Notes: generated by a model from the letters alone, not told the origin. Positions 8,027 through 18,381 are shown, numbered from the stretch's first letter. The stretch is 64,000 nt of DNA from Polystyrenella longa (GCF_007750395.1 NZ_CP036281.1:5169001-5233000); one strand, 5' to 3'. Made by a program: numbers and translations.

Positions 8027-11000
8027 TTACTCTTTGACGATGGTTTCGTCCATGTTGAGCAGCGTATTGGCGACGATTGTCCAGGCAGCCAATTCCGCCT
8101 GATCGAGACTTTCATCTCGCAGCGAGTCTCCCACCGTTAATAGCTGTTCGGCACTGGTAAGATCGTTCTTGAACTCTTCGAGGTTGGTTTCGTATAGCTC
8201 GGATAAAATCGCAATCTCCCGTTCATCAGGGAATCGCGACGTCGCCCAGCGATATCCAAAGCCGGCCCGGTTGGAAGTAGAGTCCCCGCCTTCGAGTAAA
8301 ATACGTTCCGCGAATTTACGGGCCGCTTCCACAAACTGGGTGTCGTTCAACAGGTTGAGTGCCTGTAGCGGCGTGTTGGTCCGTTCCCGTTTCACCGTAC
8401 AGGTTTCCCGTGATGGTGCATCGAACGTCGTCATGGAAGGGGGAGGTGATGTCCGTTTCCAGAACGTATACATGCTACGACGATAAAGTGCGAGCCCTTC
8501 GTCTTTTGTAAAATTCGATGTATTGCTGGAGGTGTAAGCGACGACTTTCCACAGTCCTGGCGGTTGGTAAGGTTTGACACTCGATCCACCGATTTGCTCG
8601 TTAAGCAGACCACCGATACGGAGGGCGTTATCTCGAATCATTTCGGCATCGAGACGGAAACGAGGTCCTCGGGCCATCAGGCGGTTTTGAGGATCGCGTT
8701 TATGCAATTCGGCAGTGACTTCGGACGACTGCTGATAAGTGGCCGACATGACGACCAATTTTTGGAAGGCTTTGACATCCCAGCCACTCTCGATGAAGTT
8801 CACTGCCAACCAATCGAGCAACTCCGGATGCGAAGGCCATTCCCCCTGTGAGCCGAAGTCTTCTGTCGTTTTGACCAGACCGACACCAAAGTACTGCTGC
8901 CAATACCGGTTCACGGTCACACGAGCGGTAAGCGGATTGTTGGGGTCCACCAACCATTTGGCGAGTGCCAGTCGATTACGAGGCATCCCTTCGGGAAGGG
9001 GTGGTAAGACAGCGGGCACTCCCCGTTCGACTTTGTCGCCCAGCTGATCGTATTCCCCACGAATCAGAATGTGTGCCGGACGTGGTTCTTCCATGTCCTG
9101 CATAATAAGGGTCGAGGGAATGTTGTTTTCGTAGTCTGTTAATGCTTTCGTTTTCTCGGCTATCTTTGCTTTAACAGCTTCAAACTCTGCCCGGGTCGTC
9201 GGGTTGAAGTTTTCGAGGTAGTAATGTGAGATTTTCGTTGCCAGTTCGGGAGTGCGATCTGCAGGAGACGTTTTGATCGCGGCAAGCAGGTCTGCTGGAA
9301 GTGTGCTGGAATCCTGCAACTCCAGTTCAACTTGCTCCCAGACTCGCTGAGAATCGAATCCTTCTTTTTTGAAATCGCCGTAGCTCAGCAGCCCCAGCTT
9401 GTCCCAATAAACGGTCCCGCTGTATTGAGACATTGCGAGTCCATCGACGATGTCCCCTTCTTTGAGGCCAATCTTTCCAGCTGGTACTTCCAACCGGACC
9501 CACTCCCCTTTTGCAGGCAAGTCACCCAGCCGCATCCGTTCGGTGGTTCCTTCTTTACCAAAGTCAATCTTACTCTCTCCCCAGTAGGCGCGTTGTCCCC
9601 AGGTGTTCGTAGTGGTATGAACCTGAAGCATGACTTCTTCGGTGGGGCTTTCCGGGTCGAGGTAAACATGGAAGAAGAATTTATCTCCCTGTCGAATGGT
9701 AAGTGGGCTTTTATCACTTTCGTAGTACTGCTGAGACAGACCACTCCCTGTACGCATTAGCGACTTGGTTCCGCTGTAGACGGGGTGATCTGGTCCTTCG
9801 ACGAAGTGCCATTCTTTTTCAGGGGCGCCGAGCAGAGTAACATCTTCAGGTGCTTCATCGTCGACGACCACGGTTTCCTGCATTTCGGGCAGAGTGGCGA
9901 CGGCGTCGGGAGTGGGGTCGGTGTAGGAAACGTCTTTGTATAGCTGAGCTTTTTCCGTATTTATTTTGTCAATTAATGCTCGTAACTCGGCAACGTGTTT
10001 TTCGTCATCAGCAGAAGGAACACGAATGGCGGGAGGAGGAAGCATCGCGTTTCCGTCCATCGCCTTTTCGGTCAGGCTGTTATAGAACGCAAACAGTTCA
10101 AAGAATTCGGTCTGTGTAATTGGATCGTACTTGTGCTCGTGACAGACGGCGCAGCCGAGAGTCAAACCGAGCCAGACGGTTCCCATTGTTTCCACGCGGT
10201 CAACAGCATAGCGAACGATATATTCTTCGTTGATCGATCCCCCTTCACTGGTAGTAACGTTACAGCGTTGAAAACCAGTAGCCACCTTCTGAGAGAGGGT
10301 TGGTTCAGGCAACAAGTCGCCACCAATCTGTTCGATCGTAAATTGATCGAACGGCATATTATTATTGAACGCATCAATCACCCAGTCGCGATAGGGCCAG
10401 ATGGATCGCTGGTTATCGAGATGCAAACCGTGTGTGTCGCCATAGCGCGCGGCATCAAGCCAATAACGTCCCTGGTGTTCGCCATAATGGGGCGAGTTGA
10501 GCAGGCGGTCGACCACTTTTTCATAGGCGTCCGGAGACTCATCGGCAAGGAATTCGTCAACCTCTGTCAACGTGGGAGGTAAGCCGGTGAGATCGAAAGT
10601 AACGCGGCGAATTAAGGTTTCCTTGTCCGCTTCCGCCGAGGGTGCCAGTCCTTCTTTTTCGAGTCGTCGCAATACGAAATGATCGATATCGTTGCGAGCC
10701 CAGCCTTCCTGTTTATTCTGTGGGATCTCCGGTTTTTTCGGCGTGATGAACGACCAATGGTCTTCCCACTTTGCGCCCTGTTCAATCCATCGTTTCAGAA
10801 GATCAATCTGTTCTGGTTTTAATTGCTTGTGATGATCTGCGGGAGGCATCACCATAAATTCGTCGTCACTGGCGACTCGCTGATACAGTTCGCTCTCTTC
10901 CAGGTTACCGGGAACAATTGCGCGGTTTCCCGATTCAAGTTCGGAAAAGGCGGATTCCTGGTTATCAAAACGCAGACCTGCTTCGACATCTTTATTCGAG

Positions 11001-11179
11001 GGACCATGACAGGTGAAGCAGGTATCCGACAGAATGGGGCGGATATCACGGTTGAACCGCACTTCTTCGGGCGGAGACTCTTCCGCCTGGAGTGGGGTCA
11101 GACCGGCCAGTATTCCCACTGTTAGTAAAACAGTCAGCCTTGGAGAGAAATAGTGAACTAAACGAAGCGCGAAAGACAT
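8027..11179 (-). CDS. PSCyt1-PSCyt2 (DUF1549)-PSD1 (DUF1553) exported cytochrome-like protein (module 1)
   Basis: This 1050-residue protein has a Sec signal peptide (about 1-32) and then a planctomycete cytochrome domain with heme motif CFTCH (54-58). DUF1549 follows with NDIDHFVLRRLEKEGL and WLDAARYGDTHGLHLD, and a second CAVCH near 343-347. The C-terminal DUF1553 contains NRLALAKWLVDPNNPLTARV and RESFR-like elements up to ~1000. Between them, around 430-600, is a beta-rich insertion (KSLMRTGSGLSQQYY, GEWVRLEVPAGKIGL) that looks like a carbohydrate-binding or LamG-type module. Two CxxCH motifs suggest covalent heme in the periplasm. The biological reaction of this family is unknown; a role in polysaccharide breakdown is often assumed. 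AAAGGG precedes the start at a good distance. It is the first gene of the two-gene unit with the DUF1501 gene. Confidence 0.9.
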   Translation of the reverse strand: MSFALRLVHYFSPRLTVLLTVGILAGLTPLQAEESPPEEVRFNRDIRPILSDTCFTCHGPSNKDVEAGLRFDNQESAFSELESGNRAIVPGNLEESELYQRVASDDEFMVMPPADHHKQLKPEQIDLLKRWIEQGAKWEDHWSFITPKKPEIPQNKQEGWARNDIDHFVLRRLEKEGLAPSAEADKETLIRRVTFDLTGLPPTLTEVDEFLADESPDAYEKVVDRLLNSPHYGEHQGRYWLDAARYGDTHGLHLDNQRSIWPYRDWVIDAFNNNMPFDQFTIEQIGGDLLPEPTLSQKVATGFQRCNVTTSEGGSINEEYIVRYAVDRVETMGTVWLGLTLGCAVCHEHKYDPITQTEFFELFAFYNSLTEKAMDGNAMLPPPAIRVPSADDEKHVAELRALIDKINTEKAQLYKDVSYTDPTPDAVATLPEMQETVVVDDEAPEDVTLLGAPEKEWHFVEGPDHPVYSGTKSLMRTGSGLSQQYYESDKSPLTIRQGDKFFFHVYLDPESPTEEVMLQVHTTTNTWGQRAYWGESKIDFGKEGTTERMRLGDLPAKGEWVRLEVPAGKIGLKEGDIVDGLAMSQYSGTVYWDKLGLLSYGDFKKEGFDSQRVWEQVELELQDSSTLPADLLAAIKTSPADRTPELATKISHYYLENFNPTTRAEFEAVKAKIAEKTKALTDYENNIPSTLIMQDMEEPRPAHILIRGEYDQLGDKVERGVPAVLPPLPEGMPRNRLALAKWLVDPNNPLTARVTVNRYWQQYFGVGLVKTTEDFGSQGEWPSHPELLDWLAVNFIESGWDVKAFQKLVVMSATYQQSSEVTAELHKRDPQNRLMARGPRFRLDAEMIRDNALRIGGLLNEQIGGSSVKPYQPPGLWKVVAYTSSNTSNFTKDEGLALYRRSMYTFWKRTSPPPSMTTFDAPSRETCTVKRERTNTPLQALNLLNDTQFVEAARKFAERILLEGGDSTSNRAGFGYRWATSRFPDEREIAILSELYETNLEEFKNDLTSAEQLLTVGDSLRDESLDQAELAAWTIVANTLLNMDETIVKE

Positions 11180-11767
11180 GTAGAATACCCTTTTCTACGA
11201 GGCGATGTTTCAGATATGGCCGATGGGATTTTCTTCTGACTCGAGAAATGGTTCCTCTGCAGATTCTCTTGGAGAGTAGACCAGGCAGGAAATCAGTCAG
11301 GAAGGAAATGCGATGCGAAACAGACTCGCACCGGGAGGTATCGTGCCACCGAAATTCGTATAATCTGGGTGTTCGGTTCGACAAGTTGCCATGAAGGAAC
11401 CCAGTCGAAGTGTTTGTAGAAACGTCCTTTCGACTGAAATCCGCTGCATCGTGAACGTCAATGATCCCGATACATCCAACTTACTATCAGAACAGGCGAC
11501 TTTTCAACCTTTGTTTTACAGGGCAAAACGGGATTCGCTAAGTTACAGCAAGAAAACTGAACAAATAATCCATTAATGCCGAATTTCGTCGAAATTGCGC
11601 CCGTACCTCATAAAAGAACCATACACCCAAGAGGTGATTTGTTAAGCCTCAGTCTTTATTATAGACCGCACACCGGAGTGAGATAACGGGGAATTCGTGA
11701 TTTCACTCGCTGATTCGGTTTGAACGACCTTATTTAACAGCCTTCAGGAATTGGACTTGGAAACAAT
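11180..11767. other. Divergent promoter region between module 1 and SDR gene
   Basis: This 588-bp stretch separates two divergent genes and should hold both promoters. Short reading frames in it lack ribosome binding sites and family resemblance. I see no strong repeat or hairpin. Confidence 0.5.
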
Positions 11768-12550
11768 ATGAAATTGAAAGATCGATCGTATCTGGTTACG
11801 GGAGCCTCTCGCGGAATTGGTCGCGGTTGCGCCATTGAACTGGCTCGGGAAGGGGCCAATGTCGCCATCAACTTTCGGTCGCATCCGGAAGAGGCGGAAG
11901 AAGTTGCTGACCTGGTTCGTAAAGCAGGCGGAAAAGCCCTGCTCGTGCAAGGTGATGTTTCCGACCAGAAAGCGGTAGAAGAGATGGTTGCTAAGACCGC
12001 TGCTGAATTTGGTAAAATCGACGGTTTGGTTTCCAATGCCGCATTCAGCGACCGTCAGAACATTGTCGAAGCCGACATGGACGGATTCCGTCGCACGATT
12101 GATGTCAGTATGTGGGGTGCTTTCTACGCGCTGCGAGCCACAGCTCAACAGCTGATCAAACAGGGAACTCCCGGTTCCATCGTCACTGTCAGTTCTCCTC
12201 ACGCCGTCCTCGCGATTCCGACATCCTGCGCGTACAACATGTCCAAAGCCGCGATTGATCACATGAGCCGTACCGCTGCCTGCGAGTTCGCCAAACATGG
12301 TATTCGCGTCAACATTATTCATCCGGGTTGGACGGATACTCCGGGCGAACGCAAATTCTTTTCCGAAGAGCAACTTGACGAAGGAGCCAAGAAACTTCCT
12401 CTCGGTCGTCTGGGCACCACCGAAGAACTTGGCAAGATGATTACCTACCTGATAAGTGACGATGCTTCCTACATGACGGGCGGCACGCTCACTATGGATG
12501 GGGGCGTCGGACTTCCCTGGTGGTCCAACCGAGCCGAAGGCGAACCCTAA
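11768..12550 (+). CDS. Short-chain dehydrogenase/reductase
   Basis: This 260-residue protein is a classical SDR. The NAD(P)-binding motif TGASRGIG lies at 11-18. GDVSD and the NAA motif (LVSNAAFSD) follow. The catalytic Ser is near 142 (TVSSPHAV), with the YxxxK pair at about Y156 and K160 (CAYNMSKAAIDH). The C-terminal MTGGTLTMDGG is the usual tetramer-interface end. The sequence resembles the FabG and glucose 1-dehydrogenase branch. The substrate cannot be told from sequence, and no pathway genes adjoin it. A basic residue in TGASRGIGRG and NFRSHPE after strand 2 suggest NADPH preference (inference). A small hairpin CCGGCG/CGCCGG lies just after the stop (12554-12567). Confidence 0.9.
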   Translation: MKLKDRSYLVTGASRGIGRGCAIELAREGANVAINFRSHPEEAEEVADLVRKAGGKALLVQGDVSDQKAVEEMVAKTAAEFGKIDGLVSNAAFSDRQNIVEADMDGFRRTIDVSMWGAFYALRATAQQLIKQGTPGSIVTVSSPHAVLAIPTSCAYNMSKAAIDHMSRTAACEFAKHGIRVNIIHPGWTDTPGERKFFSEEQLDEGAKKLPLGRLGTTEELGKMITYLISDDASYMTGGTLTMDGGVGLPWWSNRAEGEP

Positions 12551-13022
12551 CCCCCGGCGTTCGCCGGATTGGGTCCGCGGTGGAGGGGTCATGAGCGAGA
12601 GTGGCCGTGATTGCCGCGAGACAGAGCCCTGAATGAAACTTCATCCCGAAAAAGCCCTTAGCACTGGAACCTGAATCAAAGCAGGTTTTGCCATTGATCG
12701 CTTTAAATCCCGCCTGACCCCTGTTTTATTGTGAGGGTAGGCGGGTGAGGTGGACTTTGCGGCAGCAGGATCTGTCTGAGTCCACAGTTCTGGGGGGGAC
12801 TCGTTTGACAGTCAATACTGTTCAGGTCTAAGATTAGGGCTTCCGATTTTTCAAAGATTATCTCGAATTCTCTCAAATTCTTAATTGATACCGGATGAGG
12901 ATCTGTCCACGACAGGTCTCTCTCCTTCTCTCTCAACATCTGAACTGTGTCTGTCATTCTGCACACAGTTTCCAGAGATGTTGAACTGAAACTTCCGATC
13001 CACAGCAAGAGGAGTCCGTCTC
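12551..13022. other. Intergenic region carrying the acs promoter
   Basis: This 472-bp region has a hairpin just after the SDR gene (12554-12567, no T-run) and a good sigma-70 promoter match at 12805-12834. From there a leader of about 180 bases runs to acs. I see no gene in it. Confidence 0.5.
12805..12834 (+). promoter_or_regulatory. acs: Candidate sigma-70 promoter of acs with an inverted repeat
   Basis: TTGACA (12805-12810) and TAAGAT (12829-12834) are 18 bases apart. An inverted repeat ACAGT-CAAT-ACTGT (12808-12821) overlaps the -35 box and the spacer, so a repressor or activator could act there. The acs start is about 190 bases further on. Confidence 0.5.
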
Positions 13023-14978
13023 ATGAGCTCAGAGACCAGTGAAAATATTGAATCCGTCCTGAAAGAAACCCGCCTGTTCCCACCATCTGCTGAATTCAGT
13101 GAATTGGCAAACATCAGTTCGGAAGAACAGTATCTGGAATTGTGGAACAAAGCCAAAGATCAACCGGCTGAGTTCTGGGGTGAAATGGCGGAGAATCTAC
13201 ACTGGTTCAAAAAGTTCGATACGGTCCTCGAAGGGGACATGCCGAACACGAAATGGTTTTCGGGGGGCAAAATCAACGCTTGTTACAACTGTGTCGATCG
13301 GCATCTGCTGACATGGCGGAAAAATAAAGCGGCCATCATCTGGGAAGGGGAACCGGGCGATACCCGTGTGCTGACCTACCAGGACTTGCATCGCGAAGTC
13401 TGTAAATTCGCAAACGTGCTGAAAAAGTTGGGCGTCACCACCGGTGACCGAGTCACGCTCTACATGCCGATGATTCCCGAACTGGCGATCGCCATGCTTG
13501 CTTGTGCCCGAATTGGCGCAACGCATTCGATCATCTTTGGTGGTTTCAGTGCCGATGCGGTCGCTGATCGTAACAACGACGCAGAAGCGAAAGTCGTTAT
13601 TACAGCCGATGCTGGCTGGCGTCGTGGCAAAGAAGTCCCACTGAAATCCGCAGTGGATGACAGTCTGGAAAAATCACCTACCGTCGAGAAAGTCGTTGTT
13701 GTTCGCCGTACCGGTGCCGACGTGACGATGGTTGATGATCGCGACTACTGGTGGCACGAGCTGATGGAAGATGTATCCGCCGACTGCGAAGCAGTGGAAC
13801 TCGAAAGCGAACATCCACTGTTCATTCTTTATACGTCTGGAAGTACAGGCAAACCCAAGGGAGTTCTGCACACCACTGCCGGTTACATCCTAGGCACGCA
13901 GATGACGTCCCGCTGGGTCTTCGACCTCAAAGAAGAAGACACTTACTGGTGTACCGCCGATATCGGTTGGGTCACCGGCCATAGTTATATTGTGTACGGT
14001 CCGCTTGCTAACGGGGCGACGACTTTGATGTATGAGGGGGCTCCCAACTGGCCGGATGAAGGTCGTTTCTGGGAGATCATCGAGAAGTATCAAGTCAACA
14101 TCTTCTACACGGCCCCTACAGCCATACGTGCGTTTATTAAATGGGGCGACGAGTATCCGAAGAAACACGACCTCAGCAGCCTGCGTCTATTGGGTTCGGT
14201 CGGTGAACCGATTAACTCGGATGCCTGGATGTGGTATCATAAGGTGATCGGGAACGAAAACTGTCCCATCGTCGATACCTGGTGGCAAACGGAAACGGGC
14301 AGCATCATGATGAGCCCCCTTCCCGGTGTCACGGCGACGAAACCAGGAAGTTGCACCAAGCCACTGCCGGGTGTCGTCCCGGATATCGTTTCCGAAGAAG
14401 GCAACAGCCTGGATGATAATCAGGGTGGCTTGTTGGTCATGACGCAACCCTGGCCTTCCATGCTACGCACGCTTTATGGCGACCACGATCGCTTTATTGA
14501 AACTTACTTCAGCAAAATCGAGGGCTGTTACTTTGCCGGTGACGGTGCCCGCCGCGATGAAGATGGGTACTACTGGATTATGGGCCGCGTGGACGACGTC
14601 ATTAACGTCTCCGGCCACCGATTGAGCACGATGGAAGTCGAATCGACACTCGCCTCGCATGAAGCGGTCGCTGAAGCCGCCGTCGTCGGTTACCCCCATG
14701 AACTCAAAGGGGAAGCCATCTGTTGCTTCGTCACTTTGAAGAAAGGTGACGGTTCGGACGAGCTGAAACAGGAGCTGAAAAACCACGTCCGCCATCAAAT
14801 CGGAGCGATTGCCTCACCCGATCAGATCCGTTTCGCCGCCGCTTTACCCAAAACTCGCTCCGGCAAAATCATGCGACGTCTCCTCCGTGACATCGCCGCA
14901 GGCAAAGAACAAGTCGGTGACACGACCACACTAGAAGACTACACCGTCGTTGCGAATCTGAAGGATTCGGAAGGATAG
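13023..14978 (+). CDS. acs: Acetyl-CoA synthetase (AMP-forming)
   Basis: This 651-residue protein matches the usual Acs length. It activates acetate to acetyl-CoA through acetyl-AMP in the cytoplasm. The ACAS_N region (about 20-90) includes [20 protein letters not shown]. The P-loop-like AMP-binding motif [10 protein letters not shown] is near 271-280. The [12 protein letters not shown] active-site signature, [19 protein letters not shown] and the hinge follow. The C-terminal [14 protein letters not shown] (about 611) holds the lysine that is acetylated by Pat-type enzymes in other bacteria. AGAGGAG lies eight bases before the ATG. It is a single-gene unit: a likely promoter lies upstream and a strong bidirectional terminator downstream. 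Confidence 0.96.
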   Translation: MSSETSENIESVLKETRLFPPSAEFSELANISSEEQYLELWNKAKDQPAEFWGEMAENLHWFKKFDTVLEGDMPNTKWFSGGKINACYNCVDRHLLTWRKNKAAIIWEGEPGDTRVLTYQDLHREVCKFANVLKKLGVTTGDRVTLYMPMIPELAIAMLACARIGATHSIIFGGFSADAVADRNNDAEAKVVITADAGWRRGKEVPLKSAVDDSLEKSPTVEKVVVVRRTGADVTMVDDRDYWWHELMEDVSADCEAVELESEHPLFILYTSGSTGKPKGVLHTTAGYILGTQMTSRWVFDLKEEDTYWCTADIGWVTGHSYIVYGPLANGATTLMYEGAPNWPDEGRFWEIIEKYQVNIFYTAPTAIRAFIKWGDEYPKKHDLSSLRLLGSVGEPINSDAWMWYHKVIGNENCPIVDTWWQTETGSIMMSPLPGVTATKPGSCTKPLPGVVPDIVSEEGNSLDDNQGGLLVMTQPWPSMLRTLYGDHDRFIETYFSKIEGCYFAGDGARRDEDGYYWIMGRVDDVINVSGHRLSTMEVESTLASHEAVAEAAVVGYPHELKGEAICCFVTLKKGDGSDELKQELKNHVRHQIGAIASPDQIRFAAALPKTRSGKIMRRLLRDIAAGKEQVGDTTTLEDYTVVANLKDSEG

Positions 14979-15082
14979 GTTTCGACCTGTTTAAAGCCCA
15001 TTTCAAAACTCGGTTGTGGTTGTTCGTGATCTTTCGAATAGAGAGTCATAATTACCCATTAGAGGGTTTATGAATTGCTTGT

Positions 15083-15124
15083 AAAAAAACGCCGTTGAGA
15101 TCGTTTGCTCTCAACGGCGTTTTT
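15083..15124. terminator. Bidirectional rho-independent terminator
   Basis: A perfect 12-bp stem ACGCCGTTGAGA/TCTCAACGGCGT (15089-15100 and 15109-15120) with an 8-base loop is flanked by A7 on the left and T4-5 on the right. It can stop acs from the left and the convergent surface-protein gene from the right. Confidence 0.9.
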
Positions 15125-15156
15125 CATGATTTTACTCTCGTATTAAAAGAAGATCA

Positions 15157-18100
15157 TCACACGAGTTCGAGCAGGTCCTCATCAGAGAAGATGTTATCGC
15201 TGATGGGGGCAGCCGAAGACGATGCCGTTGCAAGGATATCTAACGAAAAGGCCGAACTGTCATCATCATTGTGACGTGCAACACGAATGAAATAGACCCC
15301 AGCCGTGAGTGACTCAGTCATCGATATTTCTTGAGTTGAATTTCTGAACTGGATTCCTTCGCTGTTTTCGAGGATTTCATTTCCGTTGCTATCAGCAAAC
15401 AATTCCATCGTTGAATGCTCACGAAGTCCTGTGAGGTTAAGGGTGACATCGAGGTCACTCAGGATTTCGAACCGGAATAGATCGCTCGGGTCGCCGGCCC
15501 CAATCACCTGACTGGCCGATAGGTTAGACGTGAGCGTACCGAGATCATACGCTGTGGCAATGGTATCTCCGGGGTCGGTGGGAGTCACCGACAATGGAGT
15601 TTGAGACAAATTGAGGGTGTATGCGGTATTACTGTAATCCCATCGAGGCTCCACCAGAATATAATATTCCCCTGCAGGCAAGTCGTCTATCAAAGATGTT
15701 TCCGAACTTATGGAGAGGCGTTCCAAATCTTCAAAACTTTCAAGCAAGCTATTTCCATTCGAGTTATGGTAGAGAGAAAAGTAGACTTGCTCATTAATAC
15801 CGCTCAGATCAATGGCAACTGTAGCATCGGCCAGAATTTCAAATCGGTATAAGTCCTGAGTATCTCTCCCACCGATGACGTCTCTGATTAGTTTATCAGC
15901 GTTCAACACACCGAGGTTTCGAGCAGAAGCCATATCATTCCCCGGATCCACAGGAGAAACCGTCAAGGGATTCTGGGACAGGTTCAATGTGAATGCTGTA
16001 TTGGAATAATCCCATCGAGGCGTTAGCACAATGTAGTACACCCCCTTCGGCAAGTCGGTGACGATTGATGTGGGAGAAGAGGGTGTCAAATATTCCAGAT
16101 CTTCAAAATTCTCAAGTAGAGTATTGCTGTTGGAGTTCTGGTAGAGGTAAAAATTGACCTGTTCGGTAATACCATCAATATCGACCGTTACTGAAGCATC
16201 GTTTGTAATCTCAAAACGATAGACCTCCATTTCGTCACTTCCACCAAGCACATGACTCGCAGATAGTGGTGAATTCAGTATCCCCAAGTTCACGGCAGTC
16301 GCGATATTGTCTCCGGGATCGGTTACTGGAATATCAAGAGGGTTTTGAGAGAATTCGATATTATATAAAGAGTTACTATACTCCCAACGGGGTGCTACTT
16401 CGACGAAATAGGTACCGGATGATAGTGCTTCAGTCATAACCAGTGATGAATCTGAGGACCAGTTTTCGAGCCTTTCAGCGGTCTCCAGCACTCCATTTTG
16501 ATTGATATCTTCATAGAGTTTCAAAGAGAGAGCTTCGTCATGCCCAGACAGATTGACGGTAAGCTGAGAGTGGTTTTGTAGGTCCAATCTGTAAATGTCA
16601 GATATGTCGGATCCGCCCATAATCTGGTATAGCGCTTGAGGAGAGTTCAATACTCCCAGATCAGTCGCTTCTGCTATGGTTTCACCCGGGTCCGGGGCGA
16701 GACCTGGAATCGGAGTATGTGATAAATCGAATGAATAGTCGCGGTCATGTGTGGTATAAACGGAACTAATTCTGATGAAATATTCACCTGCCGGAACATT
16801 TTCCACCATAGTTTCCTGGCCACTAACGATATTGCTCTCCACTCTTTCATTGGAGTCGTATATTCCGTCTCCACTCTTGTCGTGAAACAGAGTGAATGAT
16901 ACCGAATCATTATGGCCGATCATCTTGAGTCGCACGGAAGAGTCCTGATTGATCACGAACCGAAAGACATCTTCAGTGTCATAGTGTCCGTAACCATCAA
17001 CACCGACGGAACCTTGAGTCTGGAACCCACTTGTCAACAGTCCGATATCATATAAAGAATCAAGATCCCCTCCTGGATCCATCGGCATCGGTTTGACTTC
17101 GAAGTTGTCGAATCGTGTTAGTGCGTTCTTCGTCATCAGGCCGGACCTACCTGTGTTCAGGAGTGGTTCAGGGAAGGACGTCTCCAAGATGATTTCTCCG
17201 TCAACGGAAAGATCGACTTCGTTTCCGCTGACGAGCAAGTCCAGATGATAACTCTGCTCGGGATTGATCGTTCGACCTGAATTATCCCAGTCAATTTCAG
17301 TTCGCCGGATCATTATATTTCCCACGACCTCTCCAATGACCCACTGGTTCTGACCTGCAAAGCTTCCGGCAAATTTGAAATCAGTATCACTTTGATAGTC
17401 GAAAATAACAAACCCATCCTGCCAGCTATTCGAAGCCGCCAGTTGAGTCATATCAACCGAAATAATGTATTTCTCTGAGAGAGTTCCATAGACATCCACT
17501 ACCGAAGTCGTCATCCCTTTACCATTACTACTATCGGATTCGTAAACAAAAGTATGACCAAGGTTTTCTACTGTCCAGAGAGGGCCGTTCCCTGTCACGA
17601 AGTCATCCGCACGTCCATCTTCAAAGTTTTCGAACAAGGGCACGAACGAGCGTCCCGCGAGAACTTCTTCCGCGATAATGAAATTATCGAACTTAGTAAC
17701 GGAATTCACTGCCGCCATCCCTAAGGCACCACCGTTTAAGCTTGTATTGTCCTCGTAAGTTGCCGAGGCTATTGCTTCACCATCGACGGATAACTCGACT
17801 TCATTCCCGGTAACTTTCAAGTGCAGAGTGTACGATGTGCCCATATCAATGGTGCGACCTTCAGCGTCCCAGTCGACTTCAGCCAGGCGATCGCCCCAGC
17901 CTCCTTCGTAGTGACCAATAACGAATTCATTTTTACCAGTAAAAAAACCAGCATACTTAAAATCGTTCTCTCCCTGATAGTCGAAAATCAGGAAACCATC
18001 ATGCCAGTCGCCACTGCTCTGGACGGAAGTAATGTCGGCCGCCATTTCGAAGTTCTGAGGCAGGAACCCATGAAAATCGATTGTGGATGTCCCTACGCCT

Positions 18101-18381
18101 TTACCACCAGAAAGATTGACTACATATTCACCGTTGTTGATCGACCAATCGGCAGGAGCATTCTGATCAAAGTCGCTTGCATCGTTATCGTTAAAAGTTT
18201 CCTGATAAGTGGGTGGGTCCACTGGGTTCGTGACGCCTGATAATAAAGTACGGTTTTCCAGGAGATCAAACTGGATATAGGAAGGACTTTTCGTCAGGTA
18301 AGCCGGGCGAATGGGAAGGGGTCGAACAAACCGTGCAAACTGTTTACGAATCATACGTCGCAGAGAGGGAGATTGTGACAT
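15157..18381 (-). CDS. Large exported protein: two beta-sandwich domains plus five PPC-type repeats
   Basis: I place the start at 18381 (MSQSPSLRRMIRK), giving 1074 residues; a frame-extending start at 18546 adds 55 residues. Near residue 45 is FDLLENRTLLSG, the planctomycete LEPR/LExRxLLSG-type motif found at the N-terminus of large surface or exported proteins. Two LamG-like beta-sandwich domains of about 190 residues follow, each with DGFxIFDYQ and KFDNF. Then come five repeats of about 125 residues beginning DPGxxxxxAxxLG and resembling pre-peptidase C-terminal (PPC) domains. Each contains an EF-loop-like Asp/Asn-rich stretch (DKSGDGIYDSNE, DINQNGVLETAE, DSNGNEILENSE), suggesting calcium binding. 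The protein ends DEDLLELV. There is no catalytic domain, so an adhesin or cell-surface role is likely but unproven. Confidence 0.85.
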   Translation of the reverse strand: MSQSPSLRRMIRKQFARFVRPLPIRPAYLTKSPSYIQFDLLENRTLLSGVTNPVDPPTYQETFNDNDASDFDQNAPADWSINNGEYVVNLSGGKGVGTSTIDFHGFLPQNFEMAADITSVQSSGDWHDGFLIFDYQGENDFKYAGFFTGKNEFVIGHYEGGWGDRLAEVDWDAEGRTIDMGTSYTLHLKVTGNEVELSVDGEAIASATYEDNTSLNGGALGMAAVNSVTKFDNFIIAEEVLAGRSFVPLFENFEDGRADDFVTGNGPLWTVENLGHTFVYESDSSNGKGMTTSVVDVYGTLSEKYIISVDMTQLAASNSWQDGFVIFDYQSDTDFKFAGSFAGQNQWVIGEVVGNIMIRRTEIDWDNSGRTINPEQSYHLDLLVSGNEVDLSVDGEIILETSFPEPLLNTGRSGLMTKNALTRFDNFEVKPMPMDPGGDLDSLYDIGLLTSGFQTQGSVGVDGYGHYDTEDVFRFVINQDSSVRLKMIGHNDSVSFTLFHDKSGDGIYDSNERVESNIVSGQETMVENVPAGEYFIRISSVYTTHDRDYSFDLSHTPIPGLAPDPGETIAEATDLGVLNSPQALYQIMGGSDISDIYRLDLQNHSQLTVNLSGHDEALSLKLYEDINQNGVLETAERLENWSSDSSLVMTEALSSGTYFVEVAPRWEYSNSLYNIEFSQNPLDIPVTDPGDNIATAVNLGILNSPLSASHVLGGSDEMEVYRFEITNDASVTVDIDGITEQVNFYLYQNSNSNTLLENFEDLEYLTPSSPTSIVTDLPKGVYYIVLTPRWDYSNTAFTLNLSQNPLTVSPVDPGNDMASARNLGVLNADKLIRDVIGGRDTQDLYRFEILADATVAIDLSGINEQVYFSLYHNSNGNSLLESFEDLERLSISSETSLIDDLPAGEYYILVEPRWDYSNTAYTLNLSQTPLSVTPTDPGDTIATAYDLGTLTSNLSASQVIGAGDPSDLFRFEILSDLDVTLNLTGLREHSTMELFADSNGNEILENSEGIQFRNSTQEISMTESLTAGVYFIRVARHNDDDSSAFSLDILATASSSAAPISDNIFSDEDLLELV

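Noticed and set aside
11744-12592. Long minus-strand frame (282 residues) over the SDR gene
   Set aside because: Antisense shadow of a gene with a clear SDR signature on the plus strand.
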